The notes under the pieces were generated by a model, which did not search any database, was not told the origin of the DNA, and saw only the letters and a list, made by a program, of their open reading frames with translations. From Planctomycetota bacterium (GTDB taxonomy: Bacteria > Planctomycetota > UBA1135 > UBA2386): a DNA stretch of 25,462 nt. The stretch covers positions 1 through 25,462 of the forward strand of contig JAEUHU010000338.1 in NCBI GenBank assembly GCA_016793305.1, written 5' to 3'. This document shows positions 1 to 8,615 of this stretch, piece after piece (the stretch's first letter is position 1; each line of letters opens with the position of its first letter). The position numbers were made by a program, and so were the translations under genes.

Positions 1-2003
<2,003 letters not shown>

Positions 2004-2041
2004 CTGGCTCGCGCCCAGCGCTGCGGCGCCGCTGGTCCGAC

Positions 2042-2524
2042 TCAGCGCGCGGCGGCGAGTTCGCGCACCAACGCCTCGAGCTGGTCGGTCGCTGCGTTCC
2101 AGCCGGCGTGGAACCCCATCGCCTCGTGTGCCTCCTTGTCGGCGGCGGTCCAGTGGCGCGCGACCGCGGTGTAGCGCGTCTTGCCGGCTTCGTCGTCGAA
2201 CGTCACGACGCAGGCGAAGAACGGCTTCGCCGACGGCAGCCACGCCTCGGTGAACGCGTCGGTGAACACCAGCCGCCGCCCGGGCACGACCTCGAGGTAG
2301 ACCCCGTGGCACGGCTGCTCCTCGCCGTCGGGCCCGCGCATCAGCACGAAGCTCTTGCCGCCGGGTCGCACGTCGGCTTCGACGACCGGCGTGGTCAAGG
2401 GGCGCGGCGTGAACCAGCGCTTCAGCAGCTCGGGTTCGGTCCAGGCCCGGAACAGCAGCTCGCGCGGGGCGTCGATCAGGCGGGTCAGGGTCAGCTCGTG
2501 TCGTTCGGTGTGAGTCTCGGTCAT
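2042..2524 (-). CDS. SRPBCC/AHSA1-family protein
   Basis: A 160-residue protein of the Aha1-domain/START-like (SRPBCC) family, a helix-grip fold that binds hydrophobic ligands. Visible signatures are RLIDAPRELLFRAWTEPELL (residues 15-34) followed by KRWF, PGG at 54-56, PGRRLVFTDAF (81-91) and the C-terminal helix GWNAATDQLEALV (141-153), which matches the family's GW...L..L pattern. The start at 2524 gives the usual N-terminus; the upstream in-frame extension runs into the neighbouring gene. It is last in the minus-strand sigma-factor cluster, 70 bases behind the reductase-like gene and separated from it by a strong hairpin, so it may be transcribed less or differently from the genes before it. 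The ligand is unknown. AHSA1, YCII and VOC proteins commonly accompany ECF sigma factors of this kind. Confidence 0.88.
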   Translation of the reverse strand: MTETHTERHELTLTRLIDAPRELLFRAWTEPELLKRWFTPRPLTTPVVEADVRPGGKSFVLMRGPDGEEQPCHGVYLEVVPGRRLVFTDAFTEAWLPSAKPFFACVVTFDDEAGKTRYTAVARHWTAADKEAHEAMGFHAGWNAATDQLEALVRELAAAR

Positions 2525-2565
2525 GGTCGTCGCAGGGTTTCGGGTGGTCGATCGGGAAGGGCGAA

Positions 2566-2590
2566 GGATGCCGGCTGCACGCCGGCACCC
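2566..2590 (-). terminator. Strong hairpin between the reductase-like and AHSA1 genes
   Basis: On the minus strand a 10-bp stem (2590-2581 with 2575-2566, one G-U pair) closes a 5-base loop, starting 4 bases after the stop of the reductase-like gene. The seven inner pairs (TGCCGGC/GCCGGCA) are perfect. The downstream bases are pyrimidine-rich (TTCGCCCTTCCC) but lack a true T-run. It could be a weak or partial terminator, or an mRNA-processing or stability hairpin that sets AHSA1 expression apart from the upstream genes. Confidence 0.4.
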
Positions 2591-2594
2591 AGGG

Positions 2595-3224
2595 TCAGCC
2601 AGCCGCGCGCCGCACGCGGAAGTGCAGGTGCTGCGCACGCGGCGATACGGCGGCGCCGTTCGGTTCGAGCACCAGGTCGCCGGGTGGGACGCCGTCGAAC
2701 AGCCGCAGCCCGCGGCCGAGCAGCACCGGCGCCACGTGCAGCGTGAGTTCGTCGACGACGCCGGCGGCGAACGCCTGCTGGACCAGGTCGGCGCCGCCGC
2801 CGATGCGCACGTCGCGCGCCCCCGCGGCCTCGCGGGCGCGCGTCAGCGCCGCGAGCAATCCGTCGGTGACGAAGTGGAAGGTGGTGCCACCGCGCACCCA
2901 CGGGGCCCGGGCATGGCGCGTCACCACGAACACCGGGGCGCGGAACGGCGCGTCCTCGGGCCAAGAGGCCTCGCCTTCGTCGAACATGCGGCGGCCGATC
3001 ACCCAGGCGCCGCTGCGCGCGAACCCCTGCGCCACCGCGTCGTCGTCGGGGCCCCGTTCGCCGTCGCCGGGATCGCCGCACCGGCGTTCACGGAACGTCG
3101 CGGTCGCGAACATCCAGTCGTGGATCGCGAGCCCACCGTCGCCGAGCGGATTGCCCGGGCCGCGGTTCTGCCCGGCGACGAAGCCGTCGAGCGAGAGGCC
3201 GAGGTCGACGAACACGCGGCTCAT
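2595..3224 (-). CDS. Dihydrofolate reductase-family (RibD C-terminal domain-like) protein
   Basis: A 209-residue protein of the RibD-C/DHFR-like reductase fold, probably NAD(P)H-dependent with an unknown substrate. Support: N-terminal SLDGFVAG (residues 11-18), GRRMFDEGE (77-85), the nucleotide-binding IGGGADLVQQAF (141-152), and DELTLHVAPVLLGRGLRLF (158-176), which is the family's most typical stretch. It lacks the features of housekeeping FolA, and RibG/RibD would have an added deaminase domain, so neither symbol is used. The start at 3224 overlaps the stop of the DGPF gene by ATGA, so the two are translationally coupled. This family often appears with YCII/DGPF genes in ECF sigma-factor clusters. 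Confidence 0.88.
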   Translation of the reverse strand: MSRVFVDLGLSLDGFVAGQNRGPGNPLGDGGLAIHDWMFATATFRERRCGDPGDGERGPDDDAVAQGFARSGAWVIGRRMFDEGEASWPEDAPFRAPVFVVTRHARAPWVRGGTTFHFVTDGLLAALTRAREAAGARDVRIGGGADLVQQAFAAGVVDELTLHVAPVLLGRGLRLFDGVPPGDLVLEPNGAAVSPRAQHLHFRVRRAAG

Positions 3225-3571
3225 GCGCCCCCTCCATCGCCGAGCTCGAGCTCGCGGACCGGGCGCACCTCGATGCTGCCGAACTTCGCGGGCGGGATCC
3301 GGCTGGCGATGCGCACCGCGTCGTTCAGGTCGTGCGCGTCGACCAGGTAGAAGCCGGCGAGCTGCTCCTTGGTCTCGGCGAACGGACCGTCCTGCAGCAG
3401 CACTTCGCCCTGCCGCACCCGCACCGTGGTCGCACTCTCGACCGGGTGCAGCGGCTCGGCGGCGAGCAGGCGGCCGCTGTCGCGCAGCGACTGCCCGTAG
3501 GCGGCGCAGATCGGGTCGGGGCAGCTGTGCCAGTGCTCCTTCGAGAGGTAGACGAGGCAGAGGTACTTCAT
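3221..3571 (-). CDS. DGPF/YCII-domain protein
   Basis: A 116-residue YCII-related protein. The family starts MKYLCLVY, as here, and carries the DGPF motif at residues 61-64 (DGPFAETKEQLAGFYLV), from which the group takes its name. It is a small ferredoxin-like alpha/beta domain; its biochemical role is unsettled, though DGPF proteins are the hallmark genomic partners of ECF42 sigma factors. The start at 3571 matches the family N-terminus exactly. It lies 34 bases after the VOC gene and overlaps the reductase-like gene by 4 bases, so VOC, DGPF and reductase look like one transcript. Confidence 0.92.
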   Translation of the reverse strand: MKYLCLVYLSKEHWHSCPDPICAAYGQSLRDSGRLLAAEPLHPVESATTVRVRQGEVLLQDGPFAETKEQLAGFYLVDAHDLNDAVRIASRIPPAKFGSIEVRPVRELELGDGGGA

Positions 3572-3605
3572 GGTCGTGGCCCGTGCGGGGTCGGTGGTGT
3601 GGCGG

Positions 3606-4040
3606 TCAGGTCGCCGATCCCATCGGCAGCAGTTCGCCGTTCACGCCCCAGCTGACGCCGAAGCGGTCGGTGCACATGCCGAACGTCTTCGCCCAGAAGG
3701 TCGGCTGCATCGGCATCGTCACCTGGCCGCCGGCCGAGAGCGTGGTGAACACGCGCTGCGCCTCTGCTTCGCTGTCGTAGCTGATCGCGAGCATCACTCC
3801 CTTGATGCCCTCGAACGGCAGGTGCGGCGGGCAGTCGCCCGCCATCAGCGCGAAGCCACCGGGCAGCTCGAGGCGCGCATGCAGGATCTGCCCGTGCGCC
3901 TCCTTGGCGCAGTGTTCGGCCATCGGCGACTCGCCGTAGCTGAGCCTGGTGACGAGCCTGCCGCCGAGCGCTTGCTCGTAGAACGACATCGCCGCAGCAC
4001 AGGTGCCAGGGAAGGAGAGATACGGAACGGGCTGCGTCAT
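3606..4040 (-). CDS. VOC-family (PhnB-like glyoxalase/bleomycin-resistance fold) protein
   Basis: A 144-residue protein of the PhnB-like branch of the vicinal-oxygen-chelate superfamily. The N-terminus PYLSFPGTCAAAMSFYEQAL and LGG (residues 6-27), the central LPGGFALMAGD, and the C-terminal TFWAKTFGMCTDRFGVSWGVN are the standard landmarks of this branch. No function is established for these proteins, and the classical metal-binding His/Glu set of true glyoxalases is not clearly kept. The start at 4040 is chosen because it gives the family N-terminus; the longer frame back to 4184 reads through the probable promoter. It is the first gene of the minus-strand accessory operon and has a candidate ECF42 promoter about 75-100 bases upstream. 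Confidence 0.9.
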   Translation of the reverse strand: MTQPVPYLSFPGTCAAAMSFYEQALGGRLVTRLSYGESPMAEHCAKEAHGQILHARLELPGGFALMAGDCPPHLPFEGIKGVMLAISYDSEAEAQRVFTTLSAGGQVTMPMQPTFWAKTFGMCTDRFGVSWGVNGELLPMGSAT

Positions 4041-4113
4041 GGGATCGGGGCAGGTTCGGGGTTCGCTCGGTTCGTGGCCGGCTCCGCACCTCCGGGGCCG
4101 GCGCCACACCCAT

Positions 4114-4158
4114 GAGTCGCACGGCGACGGCGCGGATCGACAGGTGCCGACATTTTTT
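4114..4158 (-). promoter_or_regulatory. Candidate ECF42-type promoter for the VOC-DGPF-reductase operon
   Basis: On the minus strand there is TGTCGA (4142-4137), a 17-base spacer, then CGAC (4119-4116). From memory of the published Streptomyces work, ECF42 promoters carry TGTCGA at -35 and CG[A/T]C at -10, so both elements match. A second -35-like TGTCGG (4152-4147) sits exactly 10 bases upstream, one helical turn away. An A6 tract (4158-4153), rare at this GC content, abuts it in the position of a proximal UP element. Transcription would start near 4107, giving a leader of about 65 bases before the VOC start. No similar motif is visible in front of the sigma gene itself. Confidence 0.6.
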
Positions 4159-4217
4159 CGCGAGCACCGGTCCGATGCCGCCATCCGACCGCCACTCGGG
4201 CGACAATCCAGGGCTCG

Positions 4218-5498
4218 CTACGGGCCCGGCTGAGGCTGGCCGTCGAGTTCGTGCAGGCGACGGCGTAGGAAGCGCCGTTCGGGCTCCTGCTCGGTGCGTG
4301 CCAGCGCCTGCTGGTAGCTGGCCCGAGCACGCGCCCGATCGCCCGCCCGGCGGCACAGGTCGGCATGGGCCGCGTGCGCCAGGTGGTAGTCACCGAGGGA
4401 CTCGGCCAGCAGCGCCTCGACCGTCCGGATGCCGGCCAGCAGGTCGCCGGCCATCGCGACCGCCACGGCGCGGTTCAGCGCGACGATCGGCTGGGGTTCG
4501 AGCCGAACCAGCACGTCGTACAGCGCCGCGATCTGCCGCCAGTCGGTCGCTGCGGCCGTCGGTGCTTCGGCGTGCACGGCGGCGATCGCCGCCTGCACCG
4601 AGTAGCTGCCGGCCCGACCGCTGCGCAGCGCCCGTTCGACCAGCGCCACGCCTTCGCTGATGTCGGCACGATCCCAGCGACCGCGGTCCTGTTCCTCGAG
4701 TGGCACCAGGTCGCCACCCGCGTCCACTCGCGCCGCCGCGCGCGAGCGCTGCAGCAACAGCAGCGCGAGCAACCCCAGGACCTCGGGCTCGGGCAACAGC
4801 CCCACCAGCGTACGGCAGAGCCGCACGGCCTCGTCGGCGAGGTCCGGCGCCATCAGGTCCGCACCGCGGCTGCTGCTGTAGCCCTCGTTGAACACCAGGT
4901 AGACGACGCGCAGCACGCTCGGCAGCCGTTCGGCCAGGGCGGTGCCGGCGGGCACTTCGAACGGGATGCCGGCGGTGCGGATCTTGGCCTTCGCCCGCAC
5001 GATGCGCTGGGCCAGGGTCGGGGCCGGCTGCACGAACGCGCGGGCGATCTGCTCGGTCGACAGGCCGCACACCTCGCGCAGCGTCAGCGCCACACGGGCG
5101 GCCTCGCCGAGGCCCGGGTGGCAGCAGGTGAAGATCAGGCGCAACGGGTCGTCGGCGACCTCGTCCGGCTCGGCGCACACTCCCTCGGCGGTCGCCACCG
5201 GCTCGCGCGCGGCGCGGTCGCCGTCCTCGTCGACGACGTCGAGCGACGACCAACGCCGGCTGCGGCGATGCGCGTCGACGTCCCGTCGCTGCCCCACCGC
5301 GACCAGCCACGCGGCCGGGTTCGCCGGCACGCCGTCGCGGGGCCACGCGGCGAGGGCGGCGCGGAACGCGTCGTGCAGCGCTTCCTCGGCACGGTCGAAG
5401 TCGCCGAGCCGTCGCACCAGCGTCGCGAACGCGCGCCGCCCTTCGTCGCGGTAGATGGCGTCGAAACGCGCGTTCGGGACGGGCGGAGAATCGACCAC
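4218..5498 (-). CDS. ECF42-like RNA polymerase sigma factor with C-terminal TPR-like extension
   Basis: A 426-residue ECF sigma factor, about twice the size of a simple one. Sigma-2 lies in residues 10-80 (FDAIYRDEGRRAFATLVRRL, AEEALHDAFRAAL, NPAAWLVAVGQRRDVD). A linker (PDEVADDPLRLIFTCCHPGL, 111-130) precedes sigma-4 (ALTLREVCGLSTEQIARAF, 137-155, with the AQRIVRAK helix). Residues about 190-420 are the helical extension of DUF6596 type (FNEGYS, LCRTLVGLLPEPEVLGLLAL, ALNRAVAVAM). In ECF42 factors this extension is reported to be needed for activity and stands in for an anti-sigma factor. A GTG start at 5498 is chosen; no in-frame ATG lies nearby and the length then suits the family. It heads the minus-strand cluster with DGPF, VOC, reductase and AHSA1 genes, and no anti-sigma gene is visible. 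There is a 177-base gap before the VOC gene. Confidence 0.92.
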   Translation of the reverse strand: MVDSPPVPNARFDAIYRDEGRRAFATLVRRLGDFDRAEEALHDAFRAALAAWPRDGVPANPAAWLVAVGQRRDVDAHRRSRRWSSLDVVDEDGDRAAREPVATAEGVCAEPDEVADDPLRLIFTCCHPGLGEAARVALTLREVCGLSTEQIARAFVQPAPTLAQRIVRAKAKIRTAGIPFEVPAGTALAERLPSVLRVVYLVFNEGYSSSRGADLMAPDLADEAVRLCRTLVGLLPEPEVLGLLALLLLQRSRAAARVDAGGDLVPLEEQDRGRWDRADISEGVALVERALRSGRAGSYSVQAAIAAVHAEAPTAAATDWRQIAALYDVLVRLEPQPIVALNRAVAVAMAGDLLAGIRTVEALLAESLGDYHLAHAAHADLCRRAGDRARARASYQQALARTEQEPERRFLRRRLHELDGQPQPGP

Positions 5499-5615
5499 GG
5501 TGCGAGCAGCATGGCGAGCCGCACCTCGGGAACCAACGAGCCGGTGCGATCGCGGCAACGTGCCGTGGCATGATCGGCCCGCATCCTCGAGGCCCCCGTG
5601 CACGAAGCTCGCTCC

Positions 5616-6029
5616 ATGGACGAACGTGGCCCCCGCTGGGCCGGCCCGATGCTGCGGGCCGCCGCGCTCTACAACCTGCTGTTCGGCGGGTTCGCCGTGC
5701 TGTTCCCACGCGCCTGGTTCGAATGGTCGGGCATGCCGGTGCCGTCGATGCTGTTCCTGTGGCAGTGCATCGGCATGGTCGTCGGCGTCTACGGCGTCGG
5801 CTACTGGTGCGCCGCGAGGGCCCCGCTGCGGCACTGGCCGATCGTGCTGGTCGGACTGCTCGGCAAGGTGTTCGGTCCGATCGGCTTCGTCGGGGCCGCG
5901 TCGCGCGGCGAGCTGCCGTGGTCGGCCGGCTGGCTCTTGCTCGGCAACGACCTCGTCTGGTGGGTGCCGTTCGCGCTGCTGCTGCTGGCCGCCCACCGCC
6001 ACCACCACCGTCCCCTCGCCCGGCGCTGA
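5616..6029 (+). CDS. Small four-helix membrane protein, unknown function
   Basis: A 137-residue protein I cannot assign. It has four hydrophobic segments (about residues 13-30, 46-66, 73-93 and 105-126) and ends in a His/Arg-rich tail (AHRHHHRPLARR), so both ends are probably cytoplasmic. Short motifs are LYNLLFGGFAVLFP, LWQCIGMVVGVYGVGYW and GNDLVWWVPF. The ATG at 5616 is preferred over an in-frame GTG at 5598. It is divergent from the ECF sigma gene (117 bases between starts) and 2 bases ahead of a second four-helix membrane protein, so these two are probably cotranscribed. Whether they belong to the ECF regulon is unknown; I see no ECF42-like motif on this side. Confidence 0.72.
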   Translation: MDERGPRWAGPMLRAAALYNLLFGGFAVLFPRAWFEWSGMPVPSMLFLWQCIGMVVGVYGVGYWCAARAPLRHWPIVLVGLLGKVFGPIGFVGAASRGELPWSAGWLLLGNDLVWWVPFALLLLAAHRHHHRPLARR

Positions 6030-6031
6030 CC

Positions 6032-6466
6032 GTGCCCGAGTTCTCCACCCTGGTGGTGCTGCACGCCGTGCCGACCTTGTGCCTCGTCGGCCTGATCTGG
6101 TTCGTGCAGCTGGTGCACTACCCGCTCTACGCCGCGGTCGGTGCTGCCGCGTTCGTCGCCTACGAGCGCGAACACTGCCGCCGGATCACGCCGCTGGTGC
6201 TGCCGCTGATGGTCGCCGAACTCGGCGCCGCAGCCCTGCTGGTGCTGGCGGCCCCGACCCCCGCGACCCGGACCCTGGGCTGGCTCGGAGCGGCACTGCT
6301 CGCCGCGGTCTGGGCGTCGACGTTCCTGCTGCAGGTGCCCTGCCACCGCCGGCTCGAGGAGCACGTCGACCCCCTCGCGATGCGGCGCCTCGTGCGCACG
6401 AACTGGCTGCGCACCGCGGCCTGGACGCTGCGCGGCGCGATCGCCGTGCGGCTGCTCCTGCCGTAG
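6032..6466 (+). CDS. Conserved four-helix membrane protein, unknown function
   Basis: A 144-residue integral membrane protein with four hydrophobic segments (about residues 6-27, 53-73, 80-101 and 125-142). It has a distinct pattern of polar motifs at the helix ends: WFVQLVHYPL (23-32), FVAYEREHCRRI (41-52), WASTFLLQVPCH (94-105) and LVRTNWLRTAAW (120-131). I recognise this as a recurring bacterial hypothetical family, but no function is known to me. The conserved His residues at 29, 48 and 105 could bind a metal or heme; that is inference only. The GTG start at 6032 gives the family-like N-terminus and lies 2 bases after the stop of the preceding membrane gene. Confidence 0.75.
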   Translation: MPEFSTLVVLHAVPTLCLVGLIWFVQLVHYPLYAAVGAAAFVAYEREHCRRITPLVLPLMVAELGAAALLVLAAPTPATRTLGWLGAALLAAVWASTFLLQVPCHRRLEEHVDPLAMRRLVRTNWLRTAAWTLRGAIAVRLLLP

Positions 6467-6484
6467 CGGCCGACGACGCGACGC

Positions 6485-6504
6485 TGCAACGGAGGGGCGT
6501 TGCA
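6485..6504. promoter_or_regulatory. Perfect 7-6-7 inverted repeat ahead of the DUF350 operon
   Basis: TGCAACG (6485-6491) and CGTTGCA (6498-6504) form a perfect dyad around GAGGGG, in the 68-base gap between the upstream membrane gene and the DUF350 gene, 30 bases before its ATG. There is no T-run, so it is a poor terminator. An operator for a dimeric repressor, or a leader hairpin, would fit better. Confidence 0.35.
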
Positions 6505-6534
6505 AGCCGGCCGGGTGCCGCGCACAGTCCCCGT

Positions 6535-7359
6535 ATGCTGGAGACGTTGGCGTTCGGCGCCGTCGTGGCGATCGTGCTGCTCGGCCTCGACCTCGGGTTG
6601 CGACGCGGCATGCGGCAGCCGGACGGCGAGAGCGCGGCCGCGCGCCTGCTGCTGACGGCCAGGCTCGTGGCGCTGCTGCTGCTCGCCGCGGCCCTGACCA
6701 CGAACTGCCGCAGCAGCGACGGCGGTTCGTTCGCCGCCGACCTCGGTTGGACCGCGCTGTTCGGCGGTGCCGGCCTGCTGGCCCTCGAACTGGCGCTGCT
6801 GGTCGGCCTGTGGCCACTCGGCCGCATCGTCGCCGACGCACGCGGTGGCAACCTCGCCGCCGCGACGGCGGTCGCCGCCCACACGGTCGCGGTCGGCATC
6901 CTGGTGGCGAACGTCACCTTCGGCCGCTCGTTCGAAGAACTCGGCATCGCCGTCGTGGCCTACGCGATCGGCCAGGGCTCGCTGTTCGTGCTGCTGGTGC
7001 TGTTCCGTGCGCTCACCACCTACGACGACAAGGCGGCCCTCGCGGCCGGCAACCAGGCCGCTGCGTTCGCCCACGGCGGCCTGACGATCGCGCTGGCGCT
7101 GTTGATCGCCCACGCCAGCGACGGCGAGTTCGGCGGGCTCTGGCCGGCGCTGCGCGACTACGGCCTGGCACTCGCCGAAGGACTCGCCGTCTACCCGCTG
7201 CGCCAGTTGCTCGTGCAGTGCCTGATCCTGCGCGGCAGGCCGACCTTCGTCGGCGGCGAGCTCGACCGCGCCATCGGCGAACGCTCGGACCTCGGCGCCG
7301 GCCTGCTCGAGGGCGGCACCTACCTGGCGATGGCCCTGTTCGTGGTGCGGCTCGCATGA
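6535..7359 (+). CDS. DUF350 (UPF0719/YjfL-like) membrane protein
   Basis: A 274-residue integral membrane protein with two DUF350 repeats. Their hallmarks are the paired helices NLAAATAVAAHTVAVGILVANV (starting at residue 106) and NQAAAFAHGGLTIALALLIAH (from 173), each opening with Asn followed by alanines, and the closing DLGAGLLEGGTYLAMAL (252-268). About eight hydrophobic segments are visible. The molecular function of DUF350 proteins is unknown. In Escherichia coli the relative YjfL is encoded near YjfC, a glutathionylspermidine-synthase-like ligase, and here too the next gene encodes such a ligase. The ATG at 6535 gives a hydrophobic N-terminus. Its stop overlaps the ligase start (ATGA, 7356-7359), indicating translational coupling. 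It is first in a four-gene overlapping operon. Confidence 0.88.
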   Translation: MLETLAFGAVVAIVLLGLDLGLRRGMRQPDGESAAARLLLTARLVALLLLAAALTTNCRSSDGGSFAADLGWTALFGGAGLLALELALLVGLWPLGRIVADARGGNLAAATAVAAHTVAVGILVANVTFGRSFEELGIAVVAYAIGQGSLFVLLVLFRALTTYDDKAALAAGNQAAAFAHGGLTIALALLIAHASDGEFGGLWPALRDYGLALAEGLAVYPLRQLLVQCLILRGRPTFVGGELDRAIGERSDLGAGLLEGGTYLAMALFVVRLA

Positions 7360-8615
7360 GCTCCTTCGCGTCGTTCGCCCTGGCCCTGCAGCAGGACACG
7401 CCGCTCGGCGATCCGTGGCTCGACGGCCAGCCGCGCCTCGCCGCCGAACCGGTGTGGCTGCGTCCCGAGACGTTCGCCGCCCTGACCGCCGCCGCGGCCG
7501 GCATCGCCGAGGCGCACGACGAACTGGCGCGGCTCGTGGTCGCCGAACCCGGGCTCGGCGAACGGCTCTGCTGGACGCCGTGGCAGCGTGGCATGTGGCA
7601 GTGCAGCGCCCCCGACTGGCACGGTATCGCCCGCGCCGACGTGTTCTGGACCGCCTCCGGCCCACGCGTCTGCGAGCTCAACAGCGACACGCCGAGCGGC
7701 GAAGCCGAAGCGGTGCTGCTCGGCGCGCGCGCGGCCGCCGCCGCCGGTGACGCCGCCCACGACCCGAACCGCACCCTGGCGATGCGCTTCGTCGCGATGG
7801 TGCAGGCGCAGGCCCGGCGCTGCGGCCACCACGGCCCGTTGCGCGTGGGCCTCGTCTACCCGACCGAGATGGTCGAGGACCTGTCGATGGTGGCGCTCTA
7901 CCGCCGCTGGCTCGAAGAACGCGGCCACGCCGTCGTGCTCGGTTCGCCGTTCAACCTGCAACGCAGTGCGTGCGGCCGGGTGCGCCTGTTCGACGTGCCG
8001 TGCGACGTGATCGTGCGCCACTACAAGACCGACTGGTGGGGCGAACGGCTGCCGGTGCGCGACGACGAGCCGCCGGTCGCCGATCCGGCCCCGTTGCAGG
8101 CGCCGCTGCTGGCGCTGCTCGAAGCGTCGGTCGAGCGCCGCACCGCGGTCGTCAACCCGTTCGGCGCCGTGCTGACGCAGAACAAGCGGGCGATGGCGCT
8201 GCTGTGGGAACTCGTCGACCGGCTGTCACCGCGCGCGGCGCACGCCGTGCGCACCTTCCTGCCGTTCACGACGCGGCTCGAGGACGTGTCCGAGCAGGTG
8301 CGGAACGACCGCGCGCACTGGGTGCTGAAGAGCGACTACGGCTGCGAGGGCGACGAGGTGGTGCTCGGGCCGCACGTCGACCAGGCGACCTGGGAGGACG
8401 CGCTGGCCCACGCGATCCCGCATCGTTGGATCGCCCAGCGCTGGTTCGACAGCGAGCCGGCGGCCGACGGCTGCGTGCAGAACCACGGCGTCTACCTGGT
8501 CGGCGGGGAGCCGGCGGGACTGCTGCTGCGCCGCCATGCGCCGGGCACCACCGACGGCAATGCGGTGATCGCCCCGGTGCTGCTGGAAGGCCGGCCGACG
8601 GAGGCAACCGCATGA
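7356..8615 (+). CDS. Glutathionylspermidine synthase-like ATP-grasp ligase (synthetase domain only)
   Basis: A 419-residue protein of the glutathionylspermidine-synthase-like ATP-grasp family, which joins a carboxylate to an amine through an acyl-phosphate. Support: RADVFWTASG (residues 93-102), the signature VCELNSDTPSGEAEA (105-119) with its Glu/Asn/Asp, and WVLKSDYGCEGDEVVLG (322-338), the ATP-binding Lys325 with its glycine loop. The N-terminal amidase domain of true bifunctional Gss is absent. Its substrates are therefore open; a spermidine-glutathione product should not be assumed. ATG 7356 overlaps the DUF350 stop, and its own stop overlaps the next start (ATGA, 8612-8615). It resembles YjfC/YgiC by architecture and context. 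The adjacent membrane proteins suggest that its target lies at the membrane. Confidence 0.88.
   Translation: MSSFASFALALQQDTPLGDPWLDGQPRLAAEPVWLRPETFAALTAAAAGIAEAHDELARLVVAEPGLGERLCWTPWQRGMWQCSAPDWHGIARADVFWTASGPRVCELNSDTPSGEAEAVLLGARAAAAAGDAAHDPNRTLAMRFVAMVQAQARRCGHHGPLRVGLVYPTEMVEDLSMVALYRRWLEERGHAVVLGSPFNLQRSACGRVRLFDVPCDVIVRHYKTDWWGERLPVRDDEPPVADPAPLQAPLLALLEASVERRTAVVNPFGAVLTQNKRAMALLWELVDRLSPRAAHAVRTFLPFTTRLEDVSEQVRNDRAHWVLKSDYGCEGDEVVLGPHVDQATWEDALAHAIPHRWIAQRWFDSEPAADGCVQNHGVYLVGGEPAGLLLRRHAPGTTDGNAVIAPVLLEGRPTEATA

Noticed and set aside
2004..2041. Terminator between pyrG and the AHSA1 gene.
   Set aside because: Only a weak CAGCG/CGCTG pairing with no T-run; not enough to call.
7356..8615. 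Calling the ligase a true glutathionylspermidine synthetase (gss).
   Set aside because: It lacks the N-terminal amidase domain, and the YjfC/YgiC-type relatives are not established to make glutathionylspermidine.
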